Source of the DNA: Microbacterium sp. Leaf159
Lineage (GTDB): Bacteria > Actinomycetota > Actinomycetes > Actinomycetales > Microbacteriaceae
Reading direction: 5' to 3'
DNA length: 64,000 nucleotides
Assembly: GCF_001423615.1 (NCBI RefSeq)
Contig: NZ_LMOU01000001.1
Coordinates: 944,539 to 1,008,538, forward strand
Shown: piece by piece, positions 16,523 through 25,585 of the stretch
Layout of the letters: the number at the start of each line of letters is the position of its first letter
How positions within the stretch are numbered: the stretch's first letter is position 1
Translations under genes and position numbers: made by a program
Notes under the pieces: model-generated
The model's input: only the letters and a program-made list of their open reading frames with translations
What the model was told of the DNA's origin: nothing
The model's database searches: none

Positions 16523-16528
16523 ATTCTA
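16523..16528 (-). promoter_or_regulatory. Probable -10 box of the CNNM operon
   Basis: TAGAAT on the reverse strand lies 10 nt before the leader ORF start. Transcription would begin only 3-4 nt before that ATG. No clear -35 element is present. It is 27 nt beyond the guaB1 stop, so the CNNM genes need not depend on guaB1 read-through. Confidence 0.5.
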
Positions 16529-16554
16529 CGGGATCGCTCTGCGGACGAGGGCGG

Positions 16555-18009
16555 CTACCAGCTGACCGGCAGGGCCTTGCCCTCTTCGTACCCGGCGGCC
16601 GACTGCAGACCGACCAGCGCCCGCTCGTGGAACTCCGGAACGGACGACGCTCCGGCGTAGGTGAACGACGAGCGCACGCCGGACGTGATCATGTCGAGGA
16701 GGTCCTCGAGGCCGGGGCGGAGCGGGTCGAGGTAGATCTTCGACGAGGAGATCCCCTCCGCGAAGAGCTCCTTGCGCGCCCGTTCGTACGCGTCGAGGCG
16801 TCCGAACCGCGCCTGCACGGCCTTCGTGGATGCCATGCCCCACGACTCCTTGAAGACACGGCCCTCGGCGTCGCTCTGCAGCTCGCCCGGCGCCTCGATC
16901 GTGCCCGCGAACCACGAGCCGACCATGACGGACGCAGCGCCCGCGGCGAGCGCGAGTGCGACGTCGCGCGGGTAGCGCACTCCTCCGTCGGCCCAGACGT
17001 GCGCACCGAGTTCGCGTGCGGCCTCGGCGGTCTCGAGAACTGCGGAGAACTGCGGACGGCCGACGGCCGTCATCATGCGGGTGGTGCACATCGCGCCGGG
17101 ACCCACGCCGACCTTGAGGATGGAGGCACCGGCCTCGACCAGGTCCCTGACCCCGTCTGCGGTGACGATGTTCCCCGCGACGATCGGGATGCCGAGTCCG
17201 AGTTCGGACACGGCGCTCAGGGCGCGGAGCATGCCCTCCTGGTGTCCGTGCGCGGTGTCGACCACGAGCACGTCGACGCCGGCGGCGGCGAGCGCCTTGG
17301 CCTTCGATGCCACGTCGCCGTTGATCCCGACCGCTGCGGCGACCGCGAGACGGCCGTCGCGGTCGACCGCTGGACGGTACAGGGTCGCGCGCAGCGCGCT
17401 GCGCGCGCTGAGCGTGCCGACGAGGTGTCCGTGGTGAGCGATCGTCACCATCTCGACCCCCGCGTCGGTGATCACGTCGAAGGCGTGGCGCTCGGATCCG
17501 ATGTCATCCGCATCGAGCGAGGGCGTTCCTGCGTGCACGAGGTCGCCCAGCTGCGCGTCCGGCAGCGCCGTCGCGAGCCGTGTCGCGGGGAGCACTCCGA
17601 GGATCCGATCCACGTGATGCGGGGCCGGGCCCGATGCGACGACGATCCCGTGTCCGGCTGTCGGCGGCATCAGGCGGAGCGCATCCGACACCGACGCCTC
17701 GGGCGGCAGCACCAGGGGCGTGTCCCAGAGCACCGGCTGCGCCTTGACGTCGCGGATCGCGGCGTCGAGATCCTGCAGGGGCATGTCCTGGGGCAGCACT
17801 CCGAGTCCTCCGCGCCGCGCGAGGACGGCCGCGAGGCGTGGGCCCGTGACGGAGTTCATGTTGGAGGCCACGAGCGGAAGGGTCGCAGGGGTCCCGTCCT
17901 GCGGAGCGAGGTCGACCTGCAGACGGCTGGTGACGGCCGAGCGGCGCGGCACCAGGAACACGTCGGAATAGGTCAGATCGACTGTGGGCGACTCACCGGA
18001 GAACTCCAT
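16555..18009 (-). CDS. guaB1: GuaB1-family GMP reductase (IMP dehydrogenase-related, with CBS pair)
   Basis: A 484-residue IMPDH/GMPR TIM barrel interrupted by a CBS pair (about 95-210). The catalytic cysteine is Cys308 in GPGAMCTTRMM, and VVDTAHGH (about 249-256) and VVADGGV-type WADGGVRYPRD follow. In mycobacteria the GuaB1 paralogue works as a GMP reductase in purine salvage rather than as IMP dehydrogenase; I transfer that assignment by family. A separate guaB2 is expected elsewhere in the genome. TAGCGT is exactly 6 nt before the ATG, so a leaderless mRNA is likely. Confidence 0.88.
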   Translation of the reverse strand: MEFSGESPTVDLTYSDVFLVPRRSAVTSRLQVDLAPQDGTPATLPLVASNMNSVTGPRLAAVLARRGGLGVLPQDMPLQDLDAAIRDVKAQPVLWDTPLVLPPEASVSDALRLMPPTAGHGIVVASGPAPHHVDRILGVLPATRLATALPDAQLGDLVHAGTPSLDADDIGSERHAFDVITDAGVEMVTIAHHGHLVGTLSARSALRATLYRPAVDRDGRLAVAAAVGINGDVASKAKALAAAGVDVLVVDTAHGHQEGMLRALSAVSELGLGIPIVAGNIVTADGVRDLVEAGASILKVGVGPGAMCTTRMMTAVGRPQFSAVLETAEAARELGAHVWADGGVRYPRDVALALAAGAASVMVGSWFAGTIEAPGELQSDAEGRVFKESWGMASTKAVQARFGRLDAYERARKELFAEGISSSKIYLDPLRPGLEDLLDMITSGVRSSFTYAGASSVPEFHERALVGLQSAAGYEEGKALPVSW

Positions 18010-18167
18010 ACCCCCACGCTACTCAGATCGGGCGTCGAAGGCGCACGCCTTCGACGATTGCATGTGGAAACACGTTAGGCTTGGAGATCGAGAGTGTGCG
18101 GGCCCGGACGCATCCTGCGTCGTGGCGTGCACATATGGGATTCAGCGATGAAAGAGGGCGATCCAGC

Positions 18168-21100
18168 GTGTCGAACCAGGTGACCGGCGTCGGGGGCGAC
18201 GGGGGGTTCGGAGCCAATTCCTGGCTCGTCGAAGAGCTCTACGAGCAGTTCAAGGTGAACCGCGACTCCGTCGACAAGGAGTGGTGGCCGATTCTTGAGA
18301 AGTACCAGTCCGATGCCGCGACCGGTTCGTCAGCGCCTGCACCCGCTGCCGAGCAGCCCGCGCACCCTGTGACCGCCCCGATCCCCGTCATCGGCGCGCA
18401 GCCCGTCGCGCGCACGACGACGAAGCCCGCGGCGCCCGCGCCGATCCCGGCACAGGCACCGAAGCCCGCGCCCAAGGCCGAGGCACCGGAGTCCGCGGAG
18501 CCCGTCGAAGAAGACAAGGTCACGCCGCTCCGCGGCCTCCCCAAGACTCTCGCCGCGAACATGGATGAGTCGCTGACCGTCCCGACGGCGACCAGTGTGC
18601 GCACCGTGCCCGCGAAGCTGATGATCGACAACCGCATCGTCATCAACAACCACATGGCTCGCACCCGCGGCGGCAAGATCAGCTTCACCCACCTGATCGG
18701 GTGGGCGCTCATCCGCACCCTCGATGAGTTCCGCAGCCAGAACGTCTTCTACGCCGAGGTCGACGGCAAGCCATCGGTGGTCGCGCCCGCGCACGTCAAC
18801 CTCGGCATCGCGATCGATCTGCCCAAGCCCGACGGCACCCGTGCGCTCATGGTCCCGAGCATCAAGCGCGCTGACACCCTCTCGTTCAGCGAGTACCTCG
18901 TCGCCTACGAGGACCTGGTCACCCGCGCCCGCAACAACAAGCTCACCGCTGCGGACTTCCAGGGCACCACGGTCTCGCTGACCAACCCGGGCGGCATCGG
19001 CACGGTGCACTCCGTACCGCGACTGATGAAGGGCCAGGGCTGCATCATCGGCGCCGGCGCCCTCGAGTACCCGGCCGAGTTCCAGGGAGCGAGCGAGCGC
19101 ACGCTCAACGAGCTCGCGATCGGCAAGACGATCACGCTCACCAGCACCTACGACCACCGCGTCATCCAGGGCGCGGGTTCGGGCGAGTTCCTCAAGAAGG
19201 TGCACGAGCTGCTCATCGGTCAGCGCGGCTTCTACGACGACATCTTCGCGGCGCTCCGCATCCCGTACGCTCCGATCCGCTGGAACCCCGACATCGCGGT
19301 CGACCTCGCAGAACGCGTCGACAAGCAGTCCCGCGTGCAGGAGCTCATCAACTCCTTCCGCGTCCGCGGCCACCTGATGGCCGACATCGACCCGCTCGAG
19401 TACGTGCAGCGCTCGCACCCCGACCTCGAGATCGAGAGCCACGGCCTCACCTTCTGGGATCTCGACCGCGAGTTCGTGACCGGTGGATTCGGTGGACGAC
19501 GCATCGCGAAACTCCGCGACATCCTCGGTGTCCTGCGCGACTCGTACTGCCGCACCCTCGGCATCGAGTACATGCACATCCAGGACCCGGAGCAGCGTCG
19601 GTGGTTCCAGGAGAAGGTGGAGGTCAAGTACCAGAAGCCCGGCCACGACGAGCAGCTGCGAGTCCTTCGCAAGCTCAATGAGGCCGAAGCGTTCGAGACC
19701 TTCCTGCAGACGAAGTTCGTGGGCCAGAAGCGCTTCTCACTCGAGGGCGGCGAGTCCCTCGTCCCTCTCCTCGACGAGATCCTCCAGGGCGCGGCGACCG
19801 CAGGCCTCGAGGGCGCGGCGATCGGCATGGCTCACCGCGGCCGTCTGAACGTCCTGACGAACATCGCCGGCAAGACCTACGGTCACGTCTTCCAGGAGTT
19901 CGAGGGCACGCAGACGCCCGGTAACCAGCGCGGCTCCGGCGACGTGAAGTACCACCTCGGCACCGAGGGCACCTTCATCGCCGACGACGAGTCGGAGCTC
20001 CCGGTCTATCTCGCTGCCAACCCGTCGCACCTCGAGACCGTCGACGGAGTCCTCGAGGGCATCGTGCGCGCCAAGCAGGACCGCAAGCCGATCGGCACCT
20101 TCGCGTGGCTTCCGATCCTCGTGCACGGCGACGCCGCCTTCGCAGGCCAGGGCGTGGTCGTCGAGACGCTGCAGATGTCGCAGCTTCGCGGATACCGCAC
20201 GGGCGGCACGATCCACGTGGTCGTCAACAACCAGGTCGGCTTCACCACCCTCCCGAACGACTCGCGCACCTCGGTGTACTCCACCGACGTCGCCAAGACG
20301 ATCCAGGCTCCGGTGTTCCACGTGAACGGCGACGACCCCGAAGCCGTCATCCACGTCGCTCAGCTCGCCTTCGAGTACCGCGAGCGGTTCCACCGCGACG
20401 TCGTCATCGATCTCGTCTGCTACCGCCGCCGTGGTCACAACGAGGGAGACGATCCCTCGATGACGCAGCCGCTGATGACCGACCTCATCCAGGCGAAGCG
20501 CTCCGTGCGCAAGCTGTACACCGAGTCGCTCGTCGGTCGTGGTGACATCACCGAAGAGGAGTACGACGAGGCCAAGGCGGACTTCCAGAACCGCCTCGAG
20601 ATCGCCTTCGCCGAGACGCACGCCGCCGAGACCGGCGCGAACCCGGTCGCCCAGGAGCTCCCCCCCGTCGACGAGCAGGTCGGCGCCCCGGAGGTCACGG
20701 GGGTATCGAACGAGGTCATCCAGCTCATCGGCGACGCGTTCGTGAACAAGCCCGAGGGCTTCACGGTGCACCCCAAGCTGCAGCAGCAGCTCGAGAAGCG
20801 TCTCGACATGAGCCGCAACGGCAACATCGACTGGGGCTTCGGAGAGCTGCTCGCCTTCGGCTCGCTCCTCGTCGAGGGAACCCCCGTGCGTCTCGCCGGT
20901 CAGGACTCGCGCCGCGGCACGTTCGTGCAGCGTCACGCGACCCTGCACGACCGCGCCAACGGCCAGGAGTGGCTGCCGCTGTCTAACCTCTCCGACTCGC
21001 AGGGCCGTTTCTTCGTCTACGACTCGCTGCTGAGCGAGTATGCGGCGCTCGGATTCGAGTACGGATACTCGGTCGAGGCGCCCGAGGCGCTCGTGCTGTG

Positions 21101-21851
21101 GGAAGCGCAGTTCGGCGACTTTGTCAACGGCGCGCAGTCGGTGATCGACGAGTACATCTCGGCGGCCGAGCAGAAGTGGGGCCAGCAGTCGAGCGTCACG
21201 CTGCTCCTCCCCCACGGCTACGAGGGCCAGGGACCGGATCACTCGTCGTCGCGCATCGAACGATTCCTGCAGATGTGCGCGCAGGACAACATGATCGTCG
21301 CGCGTCCGTCGACACCCGCGTCGTACTTCCACCTGCTGCGTCGTCAGGCCTACGCCCGTCCGCGCAAGCCGCTGATCGTCTTCACCCCGAAGGCGATGCT
21401 GCGTCTGCGAGGCGCGACGAGCCCGGTCGAGGCCTTCACGCAGGGCCGGTTCGAGCCCGTGCTCGACGATTCCCGCGATCTCGACCGCACTGCCGTCAAG
21501 CGCGTGCTCGTGCACTCCGGCAAGGTGCACTGGGATCTGCGCGCCGAGCTCGAGAAGAACCCGAACCCCGAGGTCGCCCTCGTGCGGCTCGAGCAGCTGT
21601 ACCCGACCCCGATCGAGGGGCTGAAGGCAATCACCGACTCCTACCCGAACGCAGAGCTGGTCTGGGTTCAGGAGGAGCCGGAGAATCAGGGCGCGTGGCC
21701 GTTCCTCGCTCTCGCCTTCGCCGACGTCCCCGGTGACCGGACCTTCCGTCCGGTGTCGCGTCCGGCATCCGCATCGCCGGCCACGGGATCGTCGAAGGTG
21801 CACGCCGCAGAGCAGGCGAAGCTGCTCCGCGACGCCCTCACACTGAGCTGA
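18168..21851 (+). CDS. kgd: Multifunctional 2-oxoglutarate dehydrogenase E1/E2 (Kgd/OdhA)
   Basis: A 1227-residue actinobacterial fusion. A short N-terminal E1 segment (NSWLVEELYEQF) is followed by an Ala/Pro-rich linker (about 45-125), an E2 succinyltransferase catalytic domain without lipoyl domain (YDHRVIQG, catalytic His330), and the E1o thiamine-diphosphate domain (RGHNEGDDPS at about 755-764). It feeds 2-oxoglutarate into the TCA cycle with a separate E2p and Lpd. I choose the GTG at 18168 (VSNQVTGVGG), the usual family N-terminus, over upstream in-frame starts at 18135 and 18081. TAGGCT at 18076-18081 may be its -10, giving an 80-nt leader. Confidence 0.96.
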   Translation: MSNQVTGVGGDGGFGANSWLVEELYEQFKVNRDSVDKEWWPILEKYQSDAATGSSAPAPAAEQPAHPVTAPIPVIGAQPVARTTTKPAAPAPIPAQAPKPAPKAEAPESAEPVEEDKVTPLRGLPKTLAANMDESLTVPTATSVRTVPAKLMIDNRIVINNHMARTRGGKISFTHLIGWALIRTLDEFRSQNVFYAEVDGKPSVVAPAHVNLGIAIDLPKPDGTRALMVPSIKRADTLSFSEYLVAYEDLVTRARNNKLTAADFQGTTVSLTNPGGIGTVHSVPRLMKGQGCIIGAGALEYPAEFQGASERTLNELAIGKTITLTSTYDHRVIQGAGSGEFLKKVHELLIGQRGFYDDIFAALRIPYAPIRWNPDIAVDLAERVDKQSRVQELINSFRVRGHLMADIDPLEYVQRSHPDLEIESHGLTFWDLDREFVTGGFGGRRIAKLRDILGVLRDSYCRTLGIEYMHIQDPEQRRWFQEKVEVKYQKPGHDEQLRVLRKLNEAEAFETFLQTKFVGQKRFSLEGGESLVPLLDEILQGAATAGLEGAAIGMAHRGRLNVLTNIAGKTYGHVFQEFEGTQTPGNQRGSGDVKYHLGTEGTFIADDESELPVYLAANPSHLETVDGVLEGIVRAKQDRKPIGTFAWLPILVHGDAAFAGQGVVVETLQMSQLRGYRTGGTIHVVVNNQVGFTTLPNDSRTSVYSTDVAKTIQAPVFHVNGDDPEAVIHVAQLAFEYRERFHRDVVIDLVCYRRRGHNEGDDPSMTQPLMTDLIQAKRSVRKLYTESLVGRGDITEEEYDEAKADFQNRLEIAFAETHAAETGANPVAQELPPVDEQVGAPEVTGVSNEVIQLIGDAFVNKPEGFTVHPKLQQQLEKRLDMSRNGNIDWGFGELLAFGSLLVEGTPVRLAGQDSRRGTFVQRHATLHDRANGQEWLPLSNLSDSQGRFFVYDSLLSEYAALGFEYGYSVEAPEALVLWEAQFGDFVNGAQSVIDEYISAAEQKWGQQSSVTLLLPHGYEGQGPDHSSSRIERFLQMCAQDNMIVARPSTPASYFHLLRRQAYARPRKPLIVFTPKAMLRLRGATSPVEAFTQGRFEPVLDDSRDLDRTAVKRVLVHSGKVHWDLRAELEKNPNPEVALVRLEQLYPTPIEGLKAITDSYPNAELVWVQEEPENQGAWPFLALAFADVPGDRTFRPVSRPASASPATGSSKVHAAEQAKLLRDALTLS

Positions 21852-21865
21852 GAGACACCACCACA

Positions 21866-21907
21866 CGAAGAAGGAGCCTCGACGAGATCGTCGAGGCTCC
21901 TTCTTCG
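21866..21907. terminator. Strong bidirectional terminator between kgd and eis-like gene
   Basis: An uninterrupted 20-bp inverted repeat (21866-21885 with 21888-21907) with only 2 nt at the centre lies 14 nt after the kgd stop and 31 nt from the stop of the convergent acetyltransferase gene. Confidence 0.9.
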
Positions 21908-21938
21908 CGTGCGCGGAGGATGCCGGTCCGCGGACCCG

Positions 21939-23243
21939 TCAGTACCAGATGTCGAGCGCCGGCGCAGGGAACGAGACGAACGCGCGGTCCAAGGACTCGA
22001 CGACATCCCGGTCGGCGACGATACGTCCTGCACCGTGCAGCGATGCGGCGCGGACTCCCCCGGCATACAGGATCGAGAGCGCGGAGATGTCGAGCTCAGC
22101 GTCCACCCGGTCCGCGTCGTCGACCGGGTCGACCGCCGGCGTGCCCTGAGCGTCCACCCGCAGGCGCCAGTCACCCGCAGTGAAGCCGAGCGGATCGCTG
22201 ACGCGGATGATCACATCGAGCGGCGCGGAGTACGTCCTCGCAGTGAGCGCGGTCGAGATGTCGAGGATCCGCAGCCAGCCGTGGTCGTGAACGGTCTGCG
22301 TCACACCGCGCGGATCGCGCACGAGCCAGGGAAGAGCGTCGTCCAGCGGACGGAGATCCGCGGTGACCTCATCGACGAGGTCGTGCTGCAGAGCGAACTG
22401 CCAGAGCGCGGCCGTCGCCTCCGGCGTCTCCGCGACGAGCAGCCGGACGTCGAGGGCGAAGCGGAAGGATCCGCTTCCGTCACGCAGGGTGATCGCCATC
22501 GCTCCGCGCACCTCGCCATCCCGATCGATGAAGCGGATGCCGCGAACCTTGGCGCCGTCGGTGTTGCCCGGCGCGAGCCCCGCGATACCCGTCCACCGCG
22601 ACGGCCAGCCGGGGATCTGTCCGGAGCGCGCACTGCGTGCGCGGTCGTGCACTGTGCCCAGCGCCTCGGCGAGGGCTTCCCGATCGACATACTCGACACG
22701 TCCCTCGACGGCGGGTCCTGCCCACCCGGCGTGGCGCGTGTCCACGGTGAACTTCGCCATCGGCAGCGCCGAGCCGAACCCATACCTGCCGTAGATCGTC
22801 GCTTCGGAGACGGTGAGACCGGCGATCGGCACTCCCGCGGCCGCTGCGGACCGCAGTTCGCCCTCGAGAAGAGCCCTGGCGATCCCCCGGCGTCGATGCG
22901 TGGCGGAGACGGTGACACCGCTGATCGCCCACATCGGCAGCTCTCCGCCGCCGGGGAGCGTCACCGGAGTCACCCACGAGTCGATGGTCGCGACCGGCAT
23001 CGTGTCCGCCGCGGCGGTCTCGTAGACGCCTGTGTTGCGACGGGCGTCGAAGGTCTGCTGCCCGAAGGCCAGCTCCTCCGCCGACGGCACTGCGCCGAGG
23101 AAGCCTCGCGTGGTCGCTCGCTGGAAGATATCGGCCCGGGGCTGGTCGGACCCGTCGACGACGCGGTAGGTCAGCGACCCGGCGGCGAGACGCTCGGTCG
23201 ATTCTGGATCGGCAGGGATGTCGCGTGAGTCGATGACCGTCAT
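21939..23243 (-). CDS. eis: Eis-like GNAT acetyltransferase
   Basis: A 434-residue protein with the three-part Eis architecture: N-terminal GNAT domain, second GNAT-like region and C-terminal sterol-carrier-like domain. The acetyl-CoA loop reads VSATHRRRGIARALL and the conserved Tyr lies in YGRYGFGSA. The C-terminus ends in DIWY, so an aromatic residue supplies the terminal carboxylate as in Eis proteins. Mycobacterial Eis acetylates several amines of aminoglycosides and proteins; whether this homologue does so is unknown. TAGGGT is exactly 6 nt before the ATG (leaderless). It lies beside sigH, which fits a stress-linked role. Confidence 0.85.
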   Translation of the reverse strand: MTVIDSRDIPADPESTERLAAGSLTYRVVDGSDQPRADIFQRATTRGFLGAVPSAEELAFGQQTFDARRNTGVYETAAADTMPVATIDSWVTPVTLPGGGELPMWAISGVTVSATHRRRGIARALLEGELRSAAAAGVPIAGLTVSEATIYGRYGFGSALPMAKFTVDTRHAGWAGPAVEGRVEYVDREALAEALGTVHDRARSARSGQIPGWPSRWTGIAGLAPGNTDGAKVRGIRFIDRDGEVRGAMAITLRDGSGSFRFALDVRLLVAETPEATAALWQFALQHDLVDEVTADLRPLDDALPWLVRDPRGVTQTVHDHGWLRILDISTALTARTYSAPLDVIIRVSDPLGFTAGDWRLRVDAQGTPAVDPVDDADRVDAELDISALSILYAGGVRAASLHGAGRIVADRDVVESLDRAFVSFPAPALDIWY

Positions 23244-23284
23244 GCATCCACCCTACGGGCAGCTGCGCGCCGCGGAGGGCGTGC

Positions 23285-23530
23285 TCAGTGCTGAGCGGAC
23301 TGGACCTCGCGAAGTCGCGCGAACACCTGATCGCGCAGCTCCTCCGGGGCCGTCTCCTTGCATGCACGCGCCACGACCTCGGTGAGGGTCGTCGCGACGA
23401 GCGCCTCGTCCCTGCAGGACGGGCAGTTCTCGAGATGCTCACGGATCTCGGTGTGCTCGGTGTTGCACACCTCGTTGCGGAGGTACTCCTCGAGATCCTT
23501 GCGGGCTTTGTCGCAGCCGCAATCGGTCAT
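23285..23530 (-). CDS. rshA: Zinc-binding anti-sigma factor (RsrA/RshA type)
   Basis: An 81-residue protein with the ZAS motif HLENCPSC (His32, Cys36, Cys39), plus Cys4, Cys6 and Cys22 near the N-terminus. RsrA/RshA proteins bind SigR/SigH in reduced form and release it when their thiols are oxidised. The ATG overlaps the sigH stop by 4 nt (ATGA), giving the coupled stoichiometry expected of a sigma/anti-sigma pair. Length and charge pattern are typical. Confidence 0.92.
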   Translation of the reverse strand: MTDCGCDKARKDLEEYLRNEVCNTEHTEIREHLENCPSCRDEALVATTLTEVVARACKETAPEELRDQVFARLREVQSAQH

Positions 23531-24189
23531 TTCGTGCTCCTCGGGTCGGCCGCGGAGATTCCCCGCTCCGCAGCGTAGTCAGCCAGCAGCTCCCGCAGCA
23601 TCCGTCTGCCTCGATGCAGACGGCTCATCACGGTGCCGATGGGTGTCTTCATGATGTCCGCGATCTCCTGGTAGGCGAAACCCTCGACATCAGCGAGGTA
23701 CACCGCCAATCGGAAGTCCTCGGGGACGGCCTGCAACGCGTCCTTCACGACGGATGCCGGCATGTGGTCGATCGCCTCAGCCTCGGCTGATCGGCCGTGC
23801 GACGCCGTGGTCGACTCCGCACCGCCCAGCTGCCAGTCCTCGAGCTCGTCGATCGTGCCCTGGAACGGCTCGCGCTGCTTCTTGCGGTAGATGTTGATGT
23901 ACGTGTTGGTGAGGATCCGGTAGAGCCACGCCTTCAGGTTCGTGCCCTGCGAGAACGTCGCCCACGAGCCGTACGCCTTCACGAACGTCTCCTGCACGAG
24001 ATCCGCTGCATCGGCGGGGTTCCTGGTCATGCGCATGGCCGCGGCGTAGAGCTGATCCATGAAAGGGATCGCCTGCTCCTCGAATTCGCGCCGAGGGTCG
24101 CTGACCGTTTCTGCGGTTGCCGTGTCATCCATCACCGGCCAGTCTAGGCCGCTGAGGTCCACGGACTCGCGTTCCAGCGTTGCGAGCAT
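23527..24189 (-). CDS. sigH: ECF sigma factor SigH/SigR
   Basis: A 220-residue group-4 sigma factor directing the disulfide/heat stress regulon. Region 2 contains [23 protein letters not shown] and [24 protein letters not shown]; region 4 contains [26 protein letters not shown]. The ATG at 24189 is chosen because AAGGAGAG lies a few nt before it; longer in-frame starts up to 24270 lack this and would overlap the aroA promoter. Followed by its anti-sigma gene with a 4-nt overlap. I looked for a GGAAY/GTT self-promoter immediately upstream and did not find a clear one. Confidence 0.93.
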   Translation of the reverse strand: MLATLERESVDLSGLDWPVMDDTATAETVSDPRREFEEQAIPFMDQLYAAAMRMTRNPADAADLVQETFVKAYGSWATFSQGTNLKAWLYRILTNTYINIYRKKQREPFQGTIDELEDWQLGGAESTTASHGRSAEAEAIDHMPASVVKDALQAVPEDFRLAVYLADVEGFAYQEIADIMKTPIGTVMSRLHRGRRMLRELLADYAAERGISAADPRSTK

Positions 24190-24259
24190 GCTCTCTCCTT
24201 CTCGTCGAGCGGACGCCATTCTCTCTGGCGGACACTCGCGTTTACTAAGGTGGGAACCG

Positions 24260-25585
24260 ATGAGCGCCAACAGGTATTCCCCCTCCCCTGTCCAGGGCGT
24301 CTATGTCGCGCCGTCCACCACCGATGCGGTCCACGCCACCGTGACGATTCCGGGGTCGAAGTCCCTCACGAATCGCGAGCTCATCATCGCCGCGATCGCC
24401 GACGGCCCCGGCCGCCTGATCGCGCCTCTGCACTCCGACGACTCCCGCCGCATGGTCGACGCTCTGCGTGCTCTGGGCGTGGGGATCGAAGAGGTCGAGG
24501 GCGACGGCGAGTTCGGACCGGACCTCGTCATCACGCCCGCGAAGCTCGTCGGCGGCACGACGGTCGACTGCGGCCAGGCAGGCACGGTGATGCGTTTCAT
24601 CGCCCCCCTGGCAGGGCTCGCGCAGCACGACGTGCACATCACCGCACACGAGACGGCGCTGCACCGCCCCATGGGCGGACTCATCAGTGCTCTGCGCGAT
24701 CTCGGGGTCGACATCGACGACGAGGGCACCTGGGCGCTGCCGTTCACCATCCGCGGCCACGGCCGCATCCGCGGCGGGCGCGTGGAGATCGACGCCTCGG
24801 CCTCGAGCCAGTTCGTCTCGGGGCTGCTGCTCGCCGCCCCGCGCTTCGACGTCGGACTCCATCTCGTGCACACGGGGTCGCACCTGCCGAGCCTTCCCCA
24901 CATCGACATGACGATCGAGGCGCTCAGCCGCCGCGGCATCCGCATCGAACGCCCCGCGACCGGAGAGTGGCTCGTCGAGGCCGGCGTCCCCCGCGCCAAG
25001 GAGATCGCGATCGAGCCCGATCTCTCGAACGCGGCACCGTTCCTCGCCGCCGCGCTCCTCACCGGGGGCTCGGTGTCCGTACCGGGGTGGCCTGTGCACT
25101 CCACGCAGCCCGGAGCGCTTCTTCCCGAGATCCTGCAGGCCATGGGCGCCCACGTCGGCCGCCACAGCGGAACGCTGACGGTCAAGGCCGGTTCCGAGAT
25201 CCACGGACTCGACATGGACCTCTCCGCGGCGAGCGAGCTGACCCCGACGCTGGTCGGACTGGCGGCCTTCGCCTCGAGCCCCACGACGATTCGCGGCATC
25301 GGCCACATCCGACTCCACGAGACCGATCGGATCGCCGCCCTCATCGGCAACATCCGCGCGCTCGGCGGCGAGGCGGAGGAGCTCTCCGACGGCCTCCGCA
25401 TCGTGCCGCGCCCGCTGCACGGTGGCGGATGGGCCGCGCATCACGACCACCGGATGGCGACGACAGGAGCCCTCATCGGTCTCCGCGTGCCCGGCGTCGA
25501 GATCGATGACATCGGCACGACGTCGAAGACCCTTCCCGAGTTCACCCTCCTCTGGGAGCGGATGCTGCGGGGCGCATCCGCGTGA
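24260..25585 (+). CDS. aroA: 3-phosphoshikimate 1-carboxyvinyltransferase (EPSP synthase)
   Basis: A 441-residue EPSP synthase: two six-fold inside-out domains that join PEP to shikimate-3-phosphate in the aromatic amino acid pathway. Visible motifs are [12 protein letters not shown] near residue 30, [11 protein letters not shown] (about 109-119), [11 protein letters not shown] and [11 protein letters not shown]. The start ATG at 24260 gives the usual N-terminus; TAAGGT ends 8 nt before it, so any leader is very short. It is divergent from sigH (70 nt between starts) and is translationally coupled to rsgA by a GTGA overlap, the same order as in mycobacteria. Confidence 0.96.
   Translation: MSANRYSPSPVQGVYVAPSTTDAVHATVTIPGSKSLTNRELIIAAIADGPGRLIAPLHSDDSRRMVDALRALGVGIEEVEGDGEFGPDLVITPAKLVGGTTVDCGQAGTVMRFIAPLAGLAQHDVHITAHETALHRPMGGLISALRDLGVDIDDEGTWALPFTIRGHGRIRGGRVEIDASASSQFVSGLLLAAPRFDVGLHLVHTGSHLPSLPHIDMTIEALSRRGIRIERPATGEWLVEAGVPRAKEIAIEPDLSNAAPFLAAALLTGGSVSVPGWPVHSTQPGALLPEILQAMGAHVGRHSGTLTVKAGSEIHGLDMDLSAASELTPTLVGLAAFASSPTTIRGIGHIRLHETDRIAALIGNIRALGGEAEELSDGLRIVPRPLHGGGWAAHHDHRMATTGALIGLRVPGVEIDDIGTTSKTLPEFTLLWERMLRGASA

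Noticed and set aside
16448..16554. An M-box (ykoK) Mg2+ riboswitch ahead of the CNNM genes
   Set aside because: The leader between the -10 box and the gene is about 70 nt, far shorter than an M-box, and lacks its conserved helices.
19737..21866. A 709-codon open frame on the reverse strand opposite kgd
   Set aside because: It is the mirror of a highly conserved coding sequence in G+C-rich DNA; the translation is Arg/Val/Glu/Leu-rich with no domain, and it has no promoter or ribosome binding site of its own.
24190..24259. A SigH-dependent autoregulatory promoter (GGAAY...GTT) between sigH and aroA
   Set aside because: GGGAAC occurs at 24253 on the forward strand, but no GTT at the right spacing follows and it points toward aroA, not sigH.
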